Of a stretch of 64,000 nt of DNA, positions 1-7,562 are shown one piece after another. The DNA is taken from positions 434,001-498,000 of the forward strand of contig CAWCPZ010000010.1 of NCBI GenBank assembly GCA_963797635.1. Direction: 5' to 3'. Below the pieces are notes generated by a model. It saw nothing but the letters and a program-made list of their open reading frames with translations. It made no database searches and was not told the DNA's origin. This DNA comes from JAOUEA01 sp963797635 (lineage in GTDB: Bacteria; Actinomycetota; UBA4738; HRBIN12). Each line of letters opens with the position of its first letter. The first letter of the stretch is position 1. The translations under genes and the position numbers were made by a program.

Positions 1-1
1 C

Positions 2-1582
2 GCGTTCTTCATCTTCAACGCCGCCGAATGGGCGGTCTGGCTCGCGGTGCTCGTGTACGCCTTCACGATCGGCGGCACGACGACCGCCGGCGTCGTCGCG
101 CTGCTCCAGCTGATCCCCGCCGCGCTGGTCGCTCCGTTGGGATCGGTCGTCGGGGACCGGCTCCGTCGGGATCATGCCCTCGCGCTCGGCTACGCCACCC
201 AGTCGGTGGTCATGGGGGCGACGGCGATCGCGTTGTGGTCGGACGCCCCGCCATGGGTGGTCTTCATCGGGGCGATCGCCACCAGCTGTTCGATCACCCT
301 GACCAGGCCCGTCCACAACGCGATCCTGCCGGAGCTGGCGGAAACGCCCGAAGAGCTGACCGCCTCCAACGCCGCCTCCAGCACCCTGGAAGGACTCGCG
401 ATCTTCGTCGGGCCGGTGCTCAACGGGGTGTTGATCGGGATCGATGGTCCATGGCTCGTCTTCGCGGTGATGAGCGCCGCCTCGGTGATCAGCGCGCTCG
501 TCACGGTGCACCTGCCGTTGCGGGAGGTCGACGGGGCCGAACGCGAGGACGATCCCGAGCGGTTGATCGCCGACGCCCGAGAGGGGTTCGCCCAGCTCCG
601 CCGTGAGCCCGGCGCCCTGATGCTGAGCCTGCTCGTGGGTGCCCAGTTCGTGGTGATCGGCGCCCTCGATGTGCTCTACACGGTGACCGCGATCGACGTG
701 TTGGACATGGGCGAGTCCGGGATCGGGATCCTGGCCTCGGCCGTGGGGGTCGGCGGGGTGGTGGGCGCCACCGCGACCGCCGTCCTGGTCGGGCGCCGGC
801 GCATGAGCCCGGCGCTCGGCGCCGGGATCATCGTCACGGGGATCCCGCTCGCACTGGTGGCCTTCGCGCAGGCGCCTCCGTTCGCGTTGGTGATGCTGGC
901 GCTGAGCGGTGCCGGCAAGGCGTTCTTCGACGTGGCCGGACGCACGCTCCTGCAGCGGACCGTTCGTGACGAGGTGCTCGCGCGGATCTTCGGGGTGCAG
1001 GAAGGACTGCTGATGGCCGGGTTGGCGCTCGGTTCGATCGCGGCGCCGGTGTTGGTGGCGCTCTTCGGGGCACGCGGGGCCTTCGTCGCCGCCGGCGCAT
1101 TCCTGCCCCTGCTCGGTGCGATCTCGTGGGGACGGCTGCGGCGCATCGAGGAGGGCGGCGTGGTGCCCGGGCCGGAGCTCGCGGTGCTGCTGCGTATCCC
1201 GTTCTTCCAGCCGCTCTCGCAGCCGGTGCTCGAGCGCTTGTCATGGAACCTCGTACCCGTCACGGCGCCGGCGGGATCGGTCGTCATCCGCGAGGGCGAT
1301 CCCGGCGATCGCTTCTACATGATCGAGGACGGGACGGTGAGCGTGGTTGCCGGCGGCGTGCCGATCGCGACGCTGGGACCCGGCGGCTACTTCGGGGAGA
1401 TCGCGCTGCTCCGCAACGTTCCTCGCACGGCCACGATCACGGCCGACTCGGACCTCCGCCTCCTCGCGCTCGAACGCGATGACTTCCTGGCCGCCGTCAC
1501 CGGGTCGCGGCCGAGCTCGGAGCGCGCCGACCAGGAGATGGACCGCCGGCTGGGTGAACACCAGCCTCCCAGCGGGCGGTGA
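2..1582 (+). CDS. MFS permease fused to a C-terminal cyclic nucleotide-binding domain (5'-partial)
   Basis: The reading frame is open to the left edge, so the true start lies upstream. About 390 visible residues form hydrophobic membrane segments of a major facilitator carrier. They are followed at about nt 1170-1530 by a cyclic nucleotide-binding (CNB) fold with the motifs GDPGDRFYMIEDG and FGEIALLRNVPRTATITA, which match the glycine turn and phosphate-binding cassette of that family (FGE...RTA). The likely role is export or uptake of a small molecule across the cytoplasmic membrane, gated or modulated by cAMP/cGMP or a related ligand. Substrate is unknown. The fusion occurs in other actinobacteria, to my knowledge. 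A strong hairpin terminator lies about 100 nt downstream. Confidence 0.85.
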   Translation, partial: AFFIFNAAEWAVWLAVLVYAFTIGGTTTAGVVALLQLIPAALVAPLGSVVGDRLRRDHALALGYATQSVVMGATAIALWSDAPPWVVFIGAIATSCSITLTRPVHNAILPELAETPEELTASNAASSTLEGLAIFVGPVLNGVLIGIDGPWLVFAVMSAASVISALVTVHLPLREVDGAEREDDPERLIADAREGFAQLRREPGALMLSLLVGAQFVVIGALDVLYTVTAIDVLDMGESGIGILASAVGVGGVVGATATAVLVGRRRMSPALGAGIIVTGIPLALVAFAQAPPFALVMLALSGAGKAFFDVAGRTLLQRTVRDEVLARIFGVQEGLLMAGLALGSIAAPVLVALFGARGAFVAAGAFLPLLGAISWGRLRRIEEGGVVPGPELAVLLRIPFFQPLSQPVLERLSWNLVPVTAPAGSVVIREGDPGDRFYMIEDGTVSVVAGGVPIATLGPGGYFGEIALLRNVPRTATITADSDLRLLALERDDFLAAVTGSRPSSERADQEMDRRLGEHQPPSGR

Positions 1583-1683
1583 GACGGGTCCGGTCGGCGA
1601 TCTGCAACACAACCGCAACATCCCGGCGCGAACCACCTCCGGGATCGAACCGAACTACCCGTGGAGCCCCTCTCTCCGACGAG

Positions 1684-1714
1684 AAGGCCCCGGACCCCCC
1701 GTCCGGGGCCTTTT
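1684..1714 (+). terminator. Rho-independent terminator
   Basis: A perfect 10-bp stem, GGCCCCGGAC at 1686-1695 pairing with GTCCGGGGCC at 1701-1710, has a CCCCC loop, two A's before it and TTTT after it. It ends the MFS/CNB transcript and insulates the thioesterase gene. Confidence 0.8.
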
Positions 1715-1763
1715 CCCATGTCCGGGCCAAGGTCGGGGCCGGCGGCGTGGGAGGATACGCGCC

Positions 1764-2162
1764 GTGCACGAGGTGACGATCACGATCCGCTGGCGCGACG
1801 TCGACAACTACGGCCACGTCAACAACGCGGTCTACCTGACCTACCTCGAAGAGTGCCGCGACCGGCTGGTGGAGTCCCTGTTCGGTACCGAGGAGGCGTG
1901 GGACTTCGTGCTGGCCCGGGTCGCGATCGACTACCGGAACCAGCTCACGCAGGCCGATGGCCAGGTCCTGGTGCGATGCGGGGTCGCCGGGCACGGGACC
2001 TCGAGCGTGCGGACCTGGGAGCGGATCACGAAGCTCGACGGCACCGTGGCCGCCGAGTCCGAGGCGGTGATCGTGCCCAGGGATCCTGCCGGCGAGCGGA
2101 GCCGTCCACTCACGGATGAGGAACAGGCGATCCTGCGGGCAGCGACCGAGGAACCGAGCTGA
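1764..2162 (+). CDS. Hotdog-fold acyl-CoA thioesterase (4HBT/YbgC-FadM type)
   Basis: A 132-residue protein with the family signature near its N-terminus: RWRDVDNYGHVNN at residues 9-21, followed by YLTYLEECR. The Asp in DNYGHVN (D14) is the expected catalytic residue. Length fits single-domain 4HBT enzymes, which hydrolyse acyl-CoA thioesters in the cytoplasm as homotetramers. The GTG start at 1764 is chosen because GGGAGG lies just upstream and the hotdog fold begins at once. The open frame extends further upstream, but only across the terminator. The gene faces the NlpC/P60 gene tail to tail with a 3-nt gap. Substrate chain length cannot be told. Confidence 0.82.
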   Translation: MHEVTITIRWRDVDNYGHVNNAVYLTYLEECRDRLVESLFGTEEAWDFVLARVAIDYRNQLTQADGQVLVRCGVAGHGTSSVRTWERITKLDGTVAAESEAVIVPRDPAGERSRPLTDEEQAILRAATEEPS

Positions 2163-2165
2163 GCG

Positions 2166-3542
2166 CTACTTCGTCGGGAGGAGTCGTCGCCCGTGGACGA
2201 AGTGGTCGCGGTACCAGCTGCCGGGCCCCACGTACATCAGCGTGACGCCGCCCACGCTGGTGGAGGAGTCGAGCGCGTAGCCGTTCCCGACGTACAGATC
2301 CACATGGTCCACGGTGCCGTCGCCGCTGCCGTCGTAGAACGCGAGGTCTCCGGGAAGCAGGGCGTCCCATCTCAGGTTGCCGAACCTGGCCATGTCCGCG
2401 GAACCGCGCTGCGGCAGCGGCCACCCCCGGTGGGGGCGGGGCGGCGAGATCTCCCAGTATCCGCCGTCGTCCTCACGCATCAGCCACCACATCAGGCCCG
2501 AGCAGTCGAACCCGGCGATCGGTTGTCCGCCGAGCGCGGAAGGCTCAGGCGAGTCGAAGCCCCATTCACCGGCCCAGACGTAGGGATAGCCCACGTACTT
2601 CAGGCCCCACTCGACGATGGCCCGGCGGGTGGGGCCCATGTTCGGCAGGACGATCCCCTCGTATTGATCGCGGATCCACGGGATCACCCAGCTCGCGAGC
2701 GTCTTGGCCTTGTAGATCGAATAGGCGACCTGGGCGCGCGACATCGGTGACTGTGGTGTCACGTCGTGATCGGCTTCCGCACTGGGGTATCGAAGGTTGA
2801 GGCGATTGCCCAGGTTCGTCGTGCCCAGGTTCATCGGGGTGGCGAACGCGACGCCGTCCCGGGTTCGGAGGTGGTTGATCTGGTTCGCCGTCGAGCGCAT
2901 CCCCAGCGCCAAGGCGATCGATCGGTGGACGGTGACCATGGTCACCGGTTTGTCCGGCAGGAAGCGCCCGTCGCTGACCGGACGCATCCACCCCTTCTGC
3001 ACCGCGATGTTCGCCCACTTGTAGAACGACTGGGTCGGGTCCAGATCGGGGAACGTGATCGAGGAATCGACGCCGGCGTCCGGCGCGAACGCCTTCACCA
3101 CGGCCCGAGCGAAGTACTTGCGGGTTTCCAGCATCCGCGGCCGGAAGGGGTAGGAGCCGTCGCCGTTGGCGGCGAAGTCCCGCATCCAGTCGTGGTCCTT
3201 GCCCACGAAGTTGATCGCCGGCCTGGCCCACGCGTCGCGCGGCCCGACGTCGCTCCAGCGGAGGGCGATGGCCTTGGCCGAGGTGCTCTTCGGCGCCACC
3301 ACCGGCAGCGGTGGGAGCCCCGTTCCTGCCTCACCGACGGTGGGATCGACGTGGGTGGGTGTGGCCCCTACCGCGTTCGCCGTAGGGACGAGGACGAGCA
3401 GGCCGGAGAGCAGGGAGACCCCCAGCGTCGCCATGATGGCGAGCGTGTTCACGCGACGGCGAAGCCGAGTTCCCCCTCGATGCATGCAGGGAGAATCGGC
3501 AATCCGGCGTGAGTCCTTGAGCCGGGCGCGGTGGGGCCGCAT
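2166..3542 (-). CDS. Secreted NlpC/P60 cell-wall peptidase with SLH-like repeats
   Basis: A 458-residue precursor. A basic stretch and a hydrophobic segment (residues ~33-57, ending TANAVGA) form a signal peptide. Two or three SLH-like modules follow at about residues 90-290 (FPDLDPTQSFYKWANIAV, GRFLPDKPVT), which usually tether proteins to secondary wall polymers. The C-terminal NlpC/P60 domain has Cys347 in GFDCSGLMWW and His413 in VDHVDLYVGNG, the expected catalytic pair for cleaving peptidoglycan stem peptides. The ATG at 3542 is supported by a TAGGGT box 7 nt upstream. An internal ATG at 3485 would give a more usual signal peptide length and remains possible. Confidence 0.87.
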   Translation of the reverse strand: MRPHRARLKDSRRIADSPCMHRGGTRLRRRVNTLAIMATLGVSLLSGLLVLVPTANAVGATPTHVDPTVGEAGTGLPPLPVVAPKSTSAKAIALRWSDVGPRDAWARPAINFVGKDHDWMRDFAANGDGSYPFRPRMLETRKYFARAVVKAFAPDAGVDSSITFPDLDPTQSFYKWANIAVQKGWMRPVSDGRFLPDKPVTMVTVHRSIALALGMRSTANQINHLRTRDGVAFATPMNLGTTNLGNRLNLRYPSAEADHDVTPQSPMSRAQVAYSIYKAKTLASWVIPWIRDQYEGIVLPNMGPTRRAIVEWGLKYVGYPYVWAGEWGFDSPEPSALGGQPIAGFDCSGLMWWLMREDDGGYWEISPPRPHRGWPLPQRGSADMARFGNLRWDALLPGDLAFYDGSGDGTVDHVDLYVGNGYALDSSTSVGGVTLMYVGPGSWYRDHFVHGRRLLPTK

Positions 3543-3549
3543 CGCCCGG

Positions 3550-3555
3550 ACCCTA
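3550..3555 (-). promoter_or_regulatory. -10 box (TAGGGT) for the NlpC/P60 gene, leaderless type
   Basis: TAGGGT on the minus strand ends 7 nt before the ATG at 3542, so transcription should begin at or next to the start codon. No convincing -35 box is seen. Confidence 0.4.
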
Positions 3556-3605
3556 GCAGCAGGTCCTGCAGCTGCGCAGGGGGAGCCTCCCTACGCCCCC
3601 TGAGG

Positions 3606-3611
3606 TAGGCT
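3606..3611 (+). promoter_or_regulatory. -10 box (TAGGCT) for the small gene at 3618, leaderless type
   Basis: TAGGCT lies 6 nt before the GTG at 3618 and fits the TA-n3-T boxes found before many genes in this window. It supports the choice of GTG as start. Confidence 0.45.
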
Positions 3612-3617
3612 CGGCCG

Positions 3618-3842
3618 GTGCTCGGAGAGGTGGATGCGCTCATAGTCGAAGTGAAGCCCTTCGACGTGCACGGAGTGGGCTACGTCGACGTCACCGTTGC
3701 CTTCCGAGACCGAACCGTGGAGACCGCTCGCCTGGGAGCCGAAAGTGTCCCGGCCGATCTTCGGCCCGGGGAGCAGGTGGTCGTCACGAGAGCCGTGAAC
3801 ATGGTCGTCTCGCTCCGCCGAGCCGACCGCGATCGTGCCTAG
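3618..3842 (+). CDS. Small hypothetical protein (74 aa)
   Basis: Not recognised. A GTG-started 74-residue acidic-to-basic protein with alternating beta-strand-like hydrophobics (ALIVEVKPF, YVDVTVAF, QVVVTRAVNMVVSL) and no signal peptide or membrane segment. It could be a small beta-barrel or OB-like fold, but that is only inferred from the pattern. It ends 9 nt from the convergent gene at 3852. Codon use matches its neighbours and a promoter box lies directly upstream, so it is probably real. Confidence 0.6.
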   Translation: MLGEVDALIVEVKPFDVHGVGYVDVTVAFRDRTVETARLGAESVPADLRPGEQVVVTRAVNMVVSLRRADRDRA

Positions 3843-3851
3843 CGGCGCGCG

Positions 3852-4394
3852 CTAGTCGCGCGGCCCCTCGGCCCGCACTTCCTCCACCTTCGTGAGGGCT
3901 TCCTGCAGGTCACGGAGCCAGTCGTCCTGACGCTCGGCGACCAACCGGACGCACCAGGCCAGCGCGTGGCTGCGGCTGCGGGCAACGCCGGCTTCGACCA
4001 ACGTGTCGAGGACCTTGCGTTCGGGCATCCGTAGCCGGGTCATCGCCGGCACGCTCAACGTGGTGAACAGCACCTGCTGGTCGGCGCAGCGGGCCCCCCA
4101 GCTCACGGCCTTGGCGAACCGATGCTGCGCCTCGTCGGCGATCTGCATGCGCTTGCCGCGGGTGTCCTCGCGGAAACCGGCGATGCGCGACGCGATCGCG
4201 GCGGCCCTGGCTTCGGACGACGCGTCGGCCGCGAGGTCGGGCTCGGCGATCGTACCGATGACGAGGATCTCGTCCCGATCGGTGCTCACGTCGACCGCAC
4301 CGACGTACAGCCCGTCGGGGAGTCTGCCGGCGAACCATCCCTGGATCTCGTCGAGCGATGCGTGGTCGTGTCGGTGTCCTCGTGGGTTCTTCAT
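3852..4394 (-). CDS. Conserved-looking hypothetical protein, possibly self-regulated
   Basis: A 180-residue cytoplasmic protein that I cannot place in a family. The N-terminal half (residues ~15-55, LPDGLYVGAVDVSTDRDEILVIGTI) looks like alternating beta strands. The middle is Ala/Arg-rich helical (ASSEARAAAIASRIAGFRED). The C-terminal third (MPERKVLDTLVEAGVARSRSHALAWCVRLV) resembles a ribbon-helix-helix or winged-helix dimer module of the kind found in small regulators and antitoxins; this is inference. The gene stands alone between convergent and divergent neighbours. It has the best -35/-10 pair of the window, carrying two sets of direct repeats, which would fit autoregulation. No toxin-like partner is adjacent. 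Confidence 0.7.
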   Translation of the reverse strand: MKNPRGHRHDHASLDEIQGWFAGRLPDGLYVGAVDVSTDRDEILVIGTIAEPDLAADASSEARAAAIASRIAGFREDTRGKRMQIADEAQHRFAKAVSWGARCADQQVLFTTLSVPAMTRLRMPERKVLDTLVEAGVARSRSHALAWCVRLVAERQDDWLRDLQEALTKVEEVRAEGPRD

Positions 4395-4401
4395 GCAATG
4401 A

Positions 4402-4442
4402 AGATTACATCATTACATCGGTGTGTCAACAGGTCTGTCAAC
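4402..4442 (-). promoter_or_regulatory. Promoter with overlapping tandem direct repeats (candidate operator)
   Basis: On the minus strand a consensus -35 TTGACA (4429-4424) is followed after 16 nt by TAATCT (4407-4402), 7 nt before the ATG at 4394. The -10 region overlaps a perfect tandem 8-bp repeat (plus strand ATTACATC at 4404-4411 and 4412-4419). The -35 is itself one of two GTTGACA copies spaced 12 nt apart (4442-4436 and 4430-4424). Such phased repeats over a promoter suggest binding of a regulator, perhaps the product of the gene itself. Confidence 0.6.
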
Positions 4443-4491
4443 GGAGTGTCGATCCGACGCCCGCGCCGAGCATCGGGGGCGAGGTCCTGTG

Positions 4492-4497
4492 TACGCT
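4492..4497 (+). promoter_or_regulatory. -10 box (TACGCT) for the M20 peptidase gene
   Basis: TACGCT ends 8 nt before the ATG at 4506. It matches the leaderless pattern seen elsewhere and supports 4506 over any upstream in-frame start that would overlap the divergent gene. Confidence 0.45.
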
Positions 4498-4505
4498 GCG
4501 CCACC

Positions 4506-5912
4506 ATGGAGCCCTCGCCCGACGAGACGGTGACCGGCGCCGCCTACGGTGGGAGCCGCCTCACCGGTGACTTCGAGGCCCCCGGGGAGTACGCCTTCGA
4601 CGGTCGGGGCGAGCTCGCAACGCAGCCCGGAGCCCCTCCGGAGCAGGCACCGGAGGACTCGGAGATCCTCGGCGCGATCGAGGAGCAGGGCGACTGGATG
4701 ACCGAGGTACTCGCCCGGCTCGTTCGCGCCGAGACCACGCTCGGCAACGAGGAACCGGGGCAGGCCCTGGTGCGCTCGATCCTGCGCGAGGACCTCCACC
4801 TCGAACCGGTCGACGTGCCGATGGATGCCGAGGCGCTACGAGCTCATCCACATGCGGCGCCGTTCGATTGGTCGCTGGAAGGCCGATCGAACGTCGTCGC
4901 CATCTGGGGGCCCGCCGAACCGGACGAGATCTCGGGGCGTTCGCTGATCCTCAACGGACACATCGACGTGGTCAGCCCGGAGCCGTTGGGCCAGTGGGGC
5001 GCGCACGACCCCTTCGGCGCCGATCGGGACGGGGAGTGGATGATCGGCAGGGGCGCGGCCGACATGAAGTGCGGTCTGGCCGCCATCGTGGGCGCCGTGC
5101 GGGGTCTCCGGTCCCTGGGACTCGCCCCCCGGGCGCCGGTCACGATCGAGTCGGTGCTGGAGGAAGAGTGCAGCGGCAACGGGACGCTGCAGACCCTGCT
5201 GGCCGGCTACACGGCCGAGGCCGCCGTCATCGCCGAGCCGTTCGGCGCCGCGATCACCACCTCACAGGTGGGGGTGCTCTGGTTCAGCGTGCGGATCACG
5301 GGCGTGCCGGGACATGCCGCCGAGGGCCGCAACGCCACGAATGCGATCGAGAAGAGCCTCGCGGTGATCGGTGCGCTCCGAGGTCTCGAGTCCGATCTGA
5401 ACGCCGCCCCTCCGGCGCCCTACGACCTGTTCGCCCATCCGATCAATCTGAACGTCGGCACGATCCGCGGCGGCGACTGGCCGTCGACCGTGCCGGGCGA
5501 GTGCGTCACCGGCTACCGCATCGCGCTGTATCCGAACATGACGTTGGACGACCTCAAAGCGCGGATCGAAACGCTGGTGGCCGAGGCGACCGCCGACCAA
5601 CCGGGGTCGGCCGAGGTGCGCTACAACGGCTTCGCGAGCCATGGCTACGAACTGGCCGATGACCACGACCTGGTGACCACGCTCGCAGGGTCGTTCGCGA
5701 GGCAGGCCGGGGTGCCACCGGCGCTGGTCGCCACCACCGGCACCACCGACGCCTCCGTGTTCGGCAACGTGGCCGGCATCCCGGCCGTGTGTTTCGGGCC
5801 CTTCGCCGAGGCCGCGCACGGCGTAGGGGAACGGGTGTACCTTCCGTCCGTGATCCAGACGGCGCAGGTCATGGGCTTGTTCATCCGGGACTGGTGCGGG
5901 CTATCCAGGTAG
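4506..5912 (+). CDS. M20 family metallopeptidase (ArgE/DapE/aminoacylase type)
   Basis: A 468-residue zinc-dependent amidohydrolase. Metal ligands and catalytic residues are in place: LNGHIDVVSP (H152, D154), GRGAADMKCG (bridging D186), the acidic EEEC run (E219-E221) and IAEPFG. A lid/dimerisation domain sits at about residues 250-360. The family removes N-acyl groups from amino acids or cuts small peptides. An unusual N-terminal extension of about 55 residues (acidic, Gly/Pro-rich, no signal peptide) precedes the fold. The stop overlaps the start of the ATP-grasp gene by 19 nt, so the two are likely translationally coupled, which hints that substrate and product are shared. Exact substrate unknown. 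Confidence 0.85.
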   Translation: MEPSPDETVTGAAYGGSRLTGDFEAPGEYAFDGRGELATQPGAPPEQAPEDSEILGAIEEQGDWMTEVLARLVRAETTLGNEEPGQALVRSILREDLHLEPVDVPMDAEALRAHPHAAPFDWSLEGRSNVVAIWGPAEPDEISGRSLILNGHIDVVSPEPLGQWGAHDPFGADRDGEWMIGRGAADMKCGLAAIVGAVRGLRSLGLAPRAPVTIESVLEEECSGNGTLQTLLAGYTAEAAVIAEPFGAAITTSQVGVLWFSVRITGVPGHAAEGRNATNAIEKSLAVIGALRGLESDLNAAPPAPYDLFAHPINLNVGTIRGGDWPSTVPGECVTGYRIALYPNMTLDDLKARIETLVAEATADQPGSAEVRYNGFASHGYELADDHDLVTTLAGSFARQAGVPPALVATTGTTDASVFGNVAGIPAVCFGPFAEAAHGVGERVYLPSVIQTAQVMGLFIRDWCGLSR

Positions 5913-7510
5913 CAGCCTGGCTCGCCGCCCTCGTCCTGCTGATCATCGTCGCACGGCTGCTCGTGCGGCGAACCCACGACGCCTCCCCCCCGGCTGCCGA
6001 CCCCGCCCCGACGCCGATGCCCGCCGGTGACCGTGGCTCGGGCGCCAACGCCGATCGTGCACCGCTGGTCGGCATCCCGGCGATCCGCAACTTCTTCCGT
6101 ACGAACGAGACCCCGGTCTATTTCGTCAGTGCCACCGCGTTCAACCTGCTGGGGATCGACCGGTGGGTGCGCAATTTCCGGTTCGTCAACTACTACGACT
6201 CGTTCGACGGATGGCATCCGAACGTGTTCGTACCGAAGGAACAGTCCCCGCGAGCGTTCGAGTCCATCGAGGAGATCTGCAACTACCTGCTGGGGCACAA
6301 GGAGGTCGTCGACTTCATCGGTGGCCGTGGCCCCGGCGGCAAGGTGGCGTTCCTGATGTTCGACCAGGAGACCGAGACCCTGGCCCGCGAACTCGATCTC
6401 CAGGTGGCGTTCCCCCCCGCCGAACTCCGCCACCGCATGGATTCCAAGATCGAGACCACGCGGCTCGGCGATGAAGCCGGCGTCCCCAGCGTGCCCAACA
6501 CGATGGGGCGGGCGGACACCTACCGCGAGGTGCTCGACCTCGCGGGCGCCGCCGGCCTGGGCACCGATCTCGTGATCCAGACGCCCTATGGCGATTCCGG
6601 CCAGACGACGTTCTTCGTCGCGAGCGAGGACGACTGGAAGCAGGACGAGAAGAAGATCGTGGGCCACGACCTGAAGGTGATGACCCGCATCGACCCGCGC
6701 GAGTGCGCGATCGAAGGGGTGATCACCCGTCACGGGACCTTGGTGGGGCCCCTGATGGCGGAGCTGACCGGGTTCCCGGAGCTGACCCCCTACGACGGCG
6801 GCTGGTGCGGCAACGACGTGTTCCCCGACGTGCTCACCGAGCAGCAACGGCTGCTGGCCCGCCAGCGCACGTTCGCGATGGGCGAGCGCCTGCGCGCCGA
6901 GGGGTATCGCGGATACTTCGAACTCGACTTCCTGGCCGATGCCGATTCCGGCGAGATGTACCTGGGAGAGCTGAACCCCCGGGTGACGGGAGCGTCCAGC
7001 ATCACGAACGTGACGGCGGTGGCCTACGGCGACATGCCGCTGTTCCTGTTCCATCTCCTGGAGTTCATGGACGTCGAGTACGAGATCGACGTCGACGAGC
7101 TGAACCAGCGCTGGGCCCACCCGGGCAACGTCGACGAGTGGACGCAGTTCATCCTCAAGCAGACCGACGAGGCGGTGGAACTGATCACGGAAGCGCCCTC
7201 GTCGGGGATCTGGCAGATGGACGGCGACCGAGGCATCGCGTTCTCCAGGCGCGACACCGACTGGCACACCGTCGGCGACGGATCCGAGGCCTTCTACCTC
7301 CGCATCGCGACCGCGGGTGGGTACCGATACCCCGGGGCCGACCTGGGGATCCTGGTGACGCGCGGACGGTTCCTGGACGACGACCACGAACTCGTGGATC
7401 GCGCGAGGGACTGGATCGCCGGGATCAAGGGGCAGTTCACCAGCGTGCCGCCGCCCAGCCAGCGCACGCCCGAGGTCCAGCCCGAGCCCTTCGGCTTCAA
7501 GATGCTCTGA
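5894..7510 (+). CDS. Membrane-anchored ATP-grasp ligase
   Basis: A 538-residue protein. From the GTG at 5894 the N-terminus is a single hydrophobic anchor (residues ~3-21, IQVAAWLAALVLLIIVARLL), then a Pro/Ala/Asp-rich linker to about residue 60. The body is ATP-grasp: a pre-grasp domain, a central lid with TPYGDSGQTTFF, and the Mg2+-binding GELNPR near residues 358-363 (E359, N361). Such enzymes join a carboxylate to an amine through an acyl-phosphate. The ligase family is not one I recognise. Overlap with the M20 gene upstream and a 52-nt gap to the C45 gene suggest one operon. A start further upstream is possible in the open frame but would extend deep into the M20 gene. Confidence 0.8.
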   Translation: MRAIQVAAWLAALVLLIIVARLLVRRTHDASPPAADPAPTPMPAGDRGSGANADRAPLVGIPAIRNFFRTNETPVYFVSATAFNLLGIDRWVRNFRFVNYYDSFDGWHPNVFVPKEQSPRAFESIEEICNYLLGHKEVVDFIGGRGPGGKVAFLMFDQETETLARELDLQVAFPPAELRHRMDSKIETTRLGDEAGVPSVPNTMGRADTYREVLDLAGAAGLGTDLVIQTPYGDSGQTTFFVASEDDWKQDEKKIVGHDLKVMTRIDPRECAIEGVITRHGTLVGPLMAELTGFPELTPYDGGWCGNDVFPDVLTEQQRLLARQRTFAMGERLRAEGYRGYFELDFLADADSGEMYLGELNPRVTGASSITNVTAVAYGDMPLFLFHLLEFMDVEYEIDVDELNQRWAHPGNVDEWTQFILKQTDEAVELITEAPSSGIWQMDGDRGIAFSRRDTDWHTVGDGSEAFYLRIATAGGYRYPGADLGILVTRGRFLDDDHELVDRARDWIAGIKGQFTSVPPPSQRTPEVQPEPFGFKML

Positions 7511-7547
7511 ACCGGGTGCCGATACCGGCTGGGGCCCATCCGGCCCG

Positions 7548-7553
7548 TATCCT
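7548..7553 (+). promoter_or_regulatory. Possible internal -10 box (TATCCT) before the C45 gene
   Basis: TATCCT ends 9 nt before the ATG at 7563 in the short gap after the ATP-grasp gene. It may provide a second, leaderless transcript for the last gene of this cluster. Confidence 0.35.
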
Positions 7554-7562
7554 CGACCCTCG

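Noticed and set aside
1347..1763. Longer thioesterase reading frame starting inside the MFS gene
   Set aside because: It would read through the MFS 3' end and the terminator hairpin; the hotdog fold and ribosome-binding site fix the start at GTG 1764.
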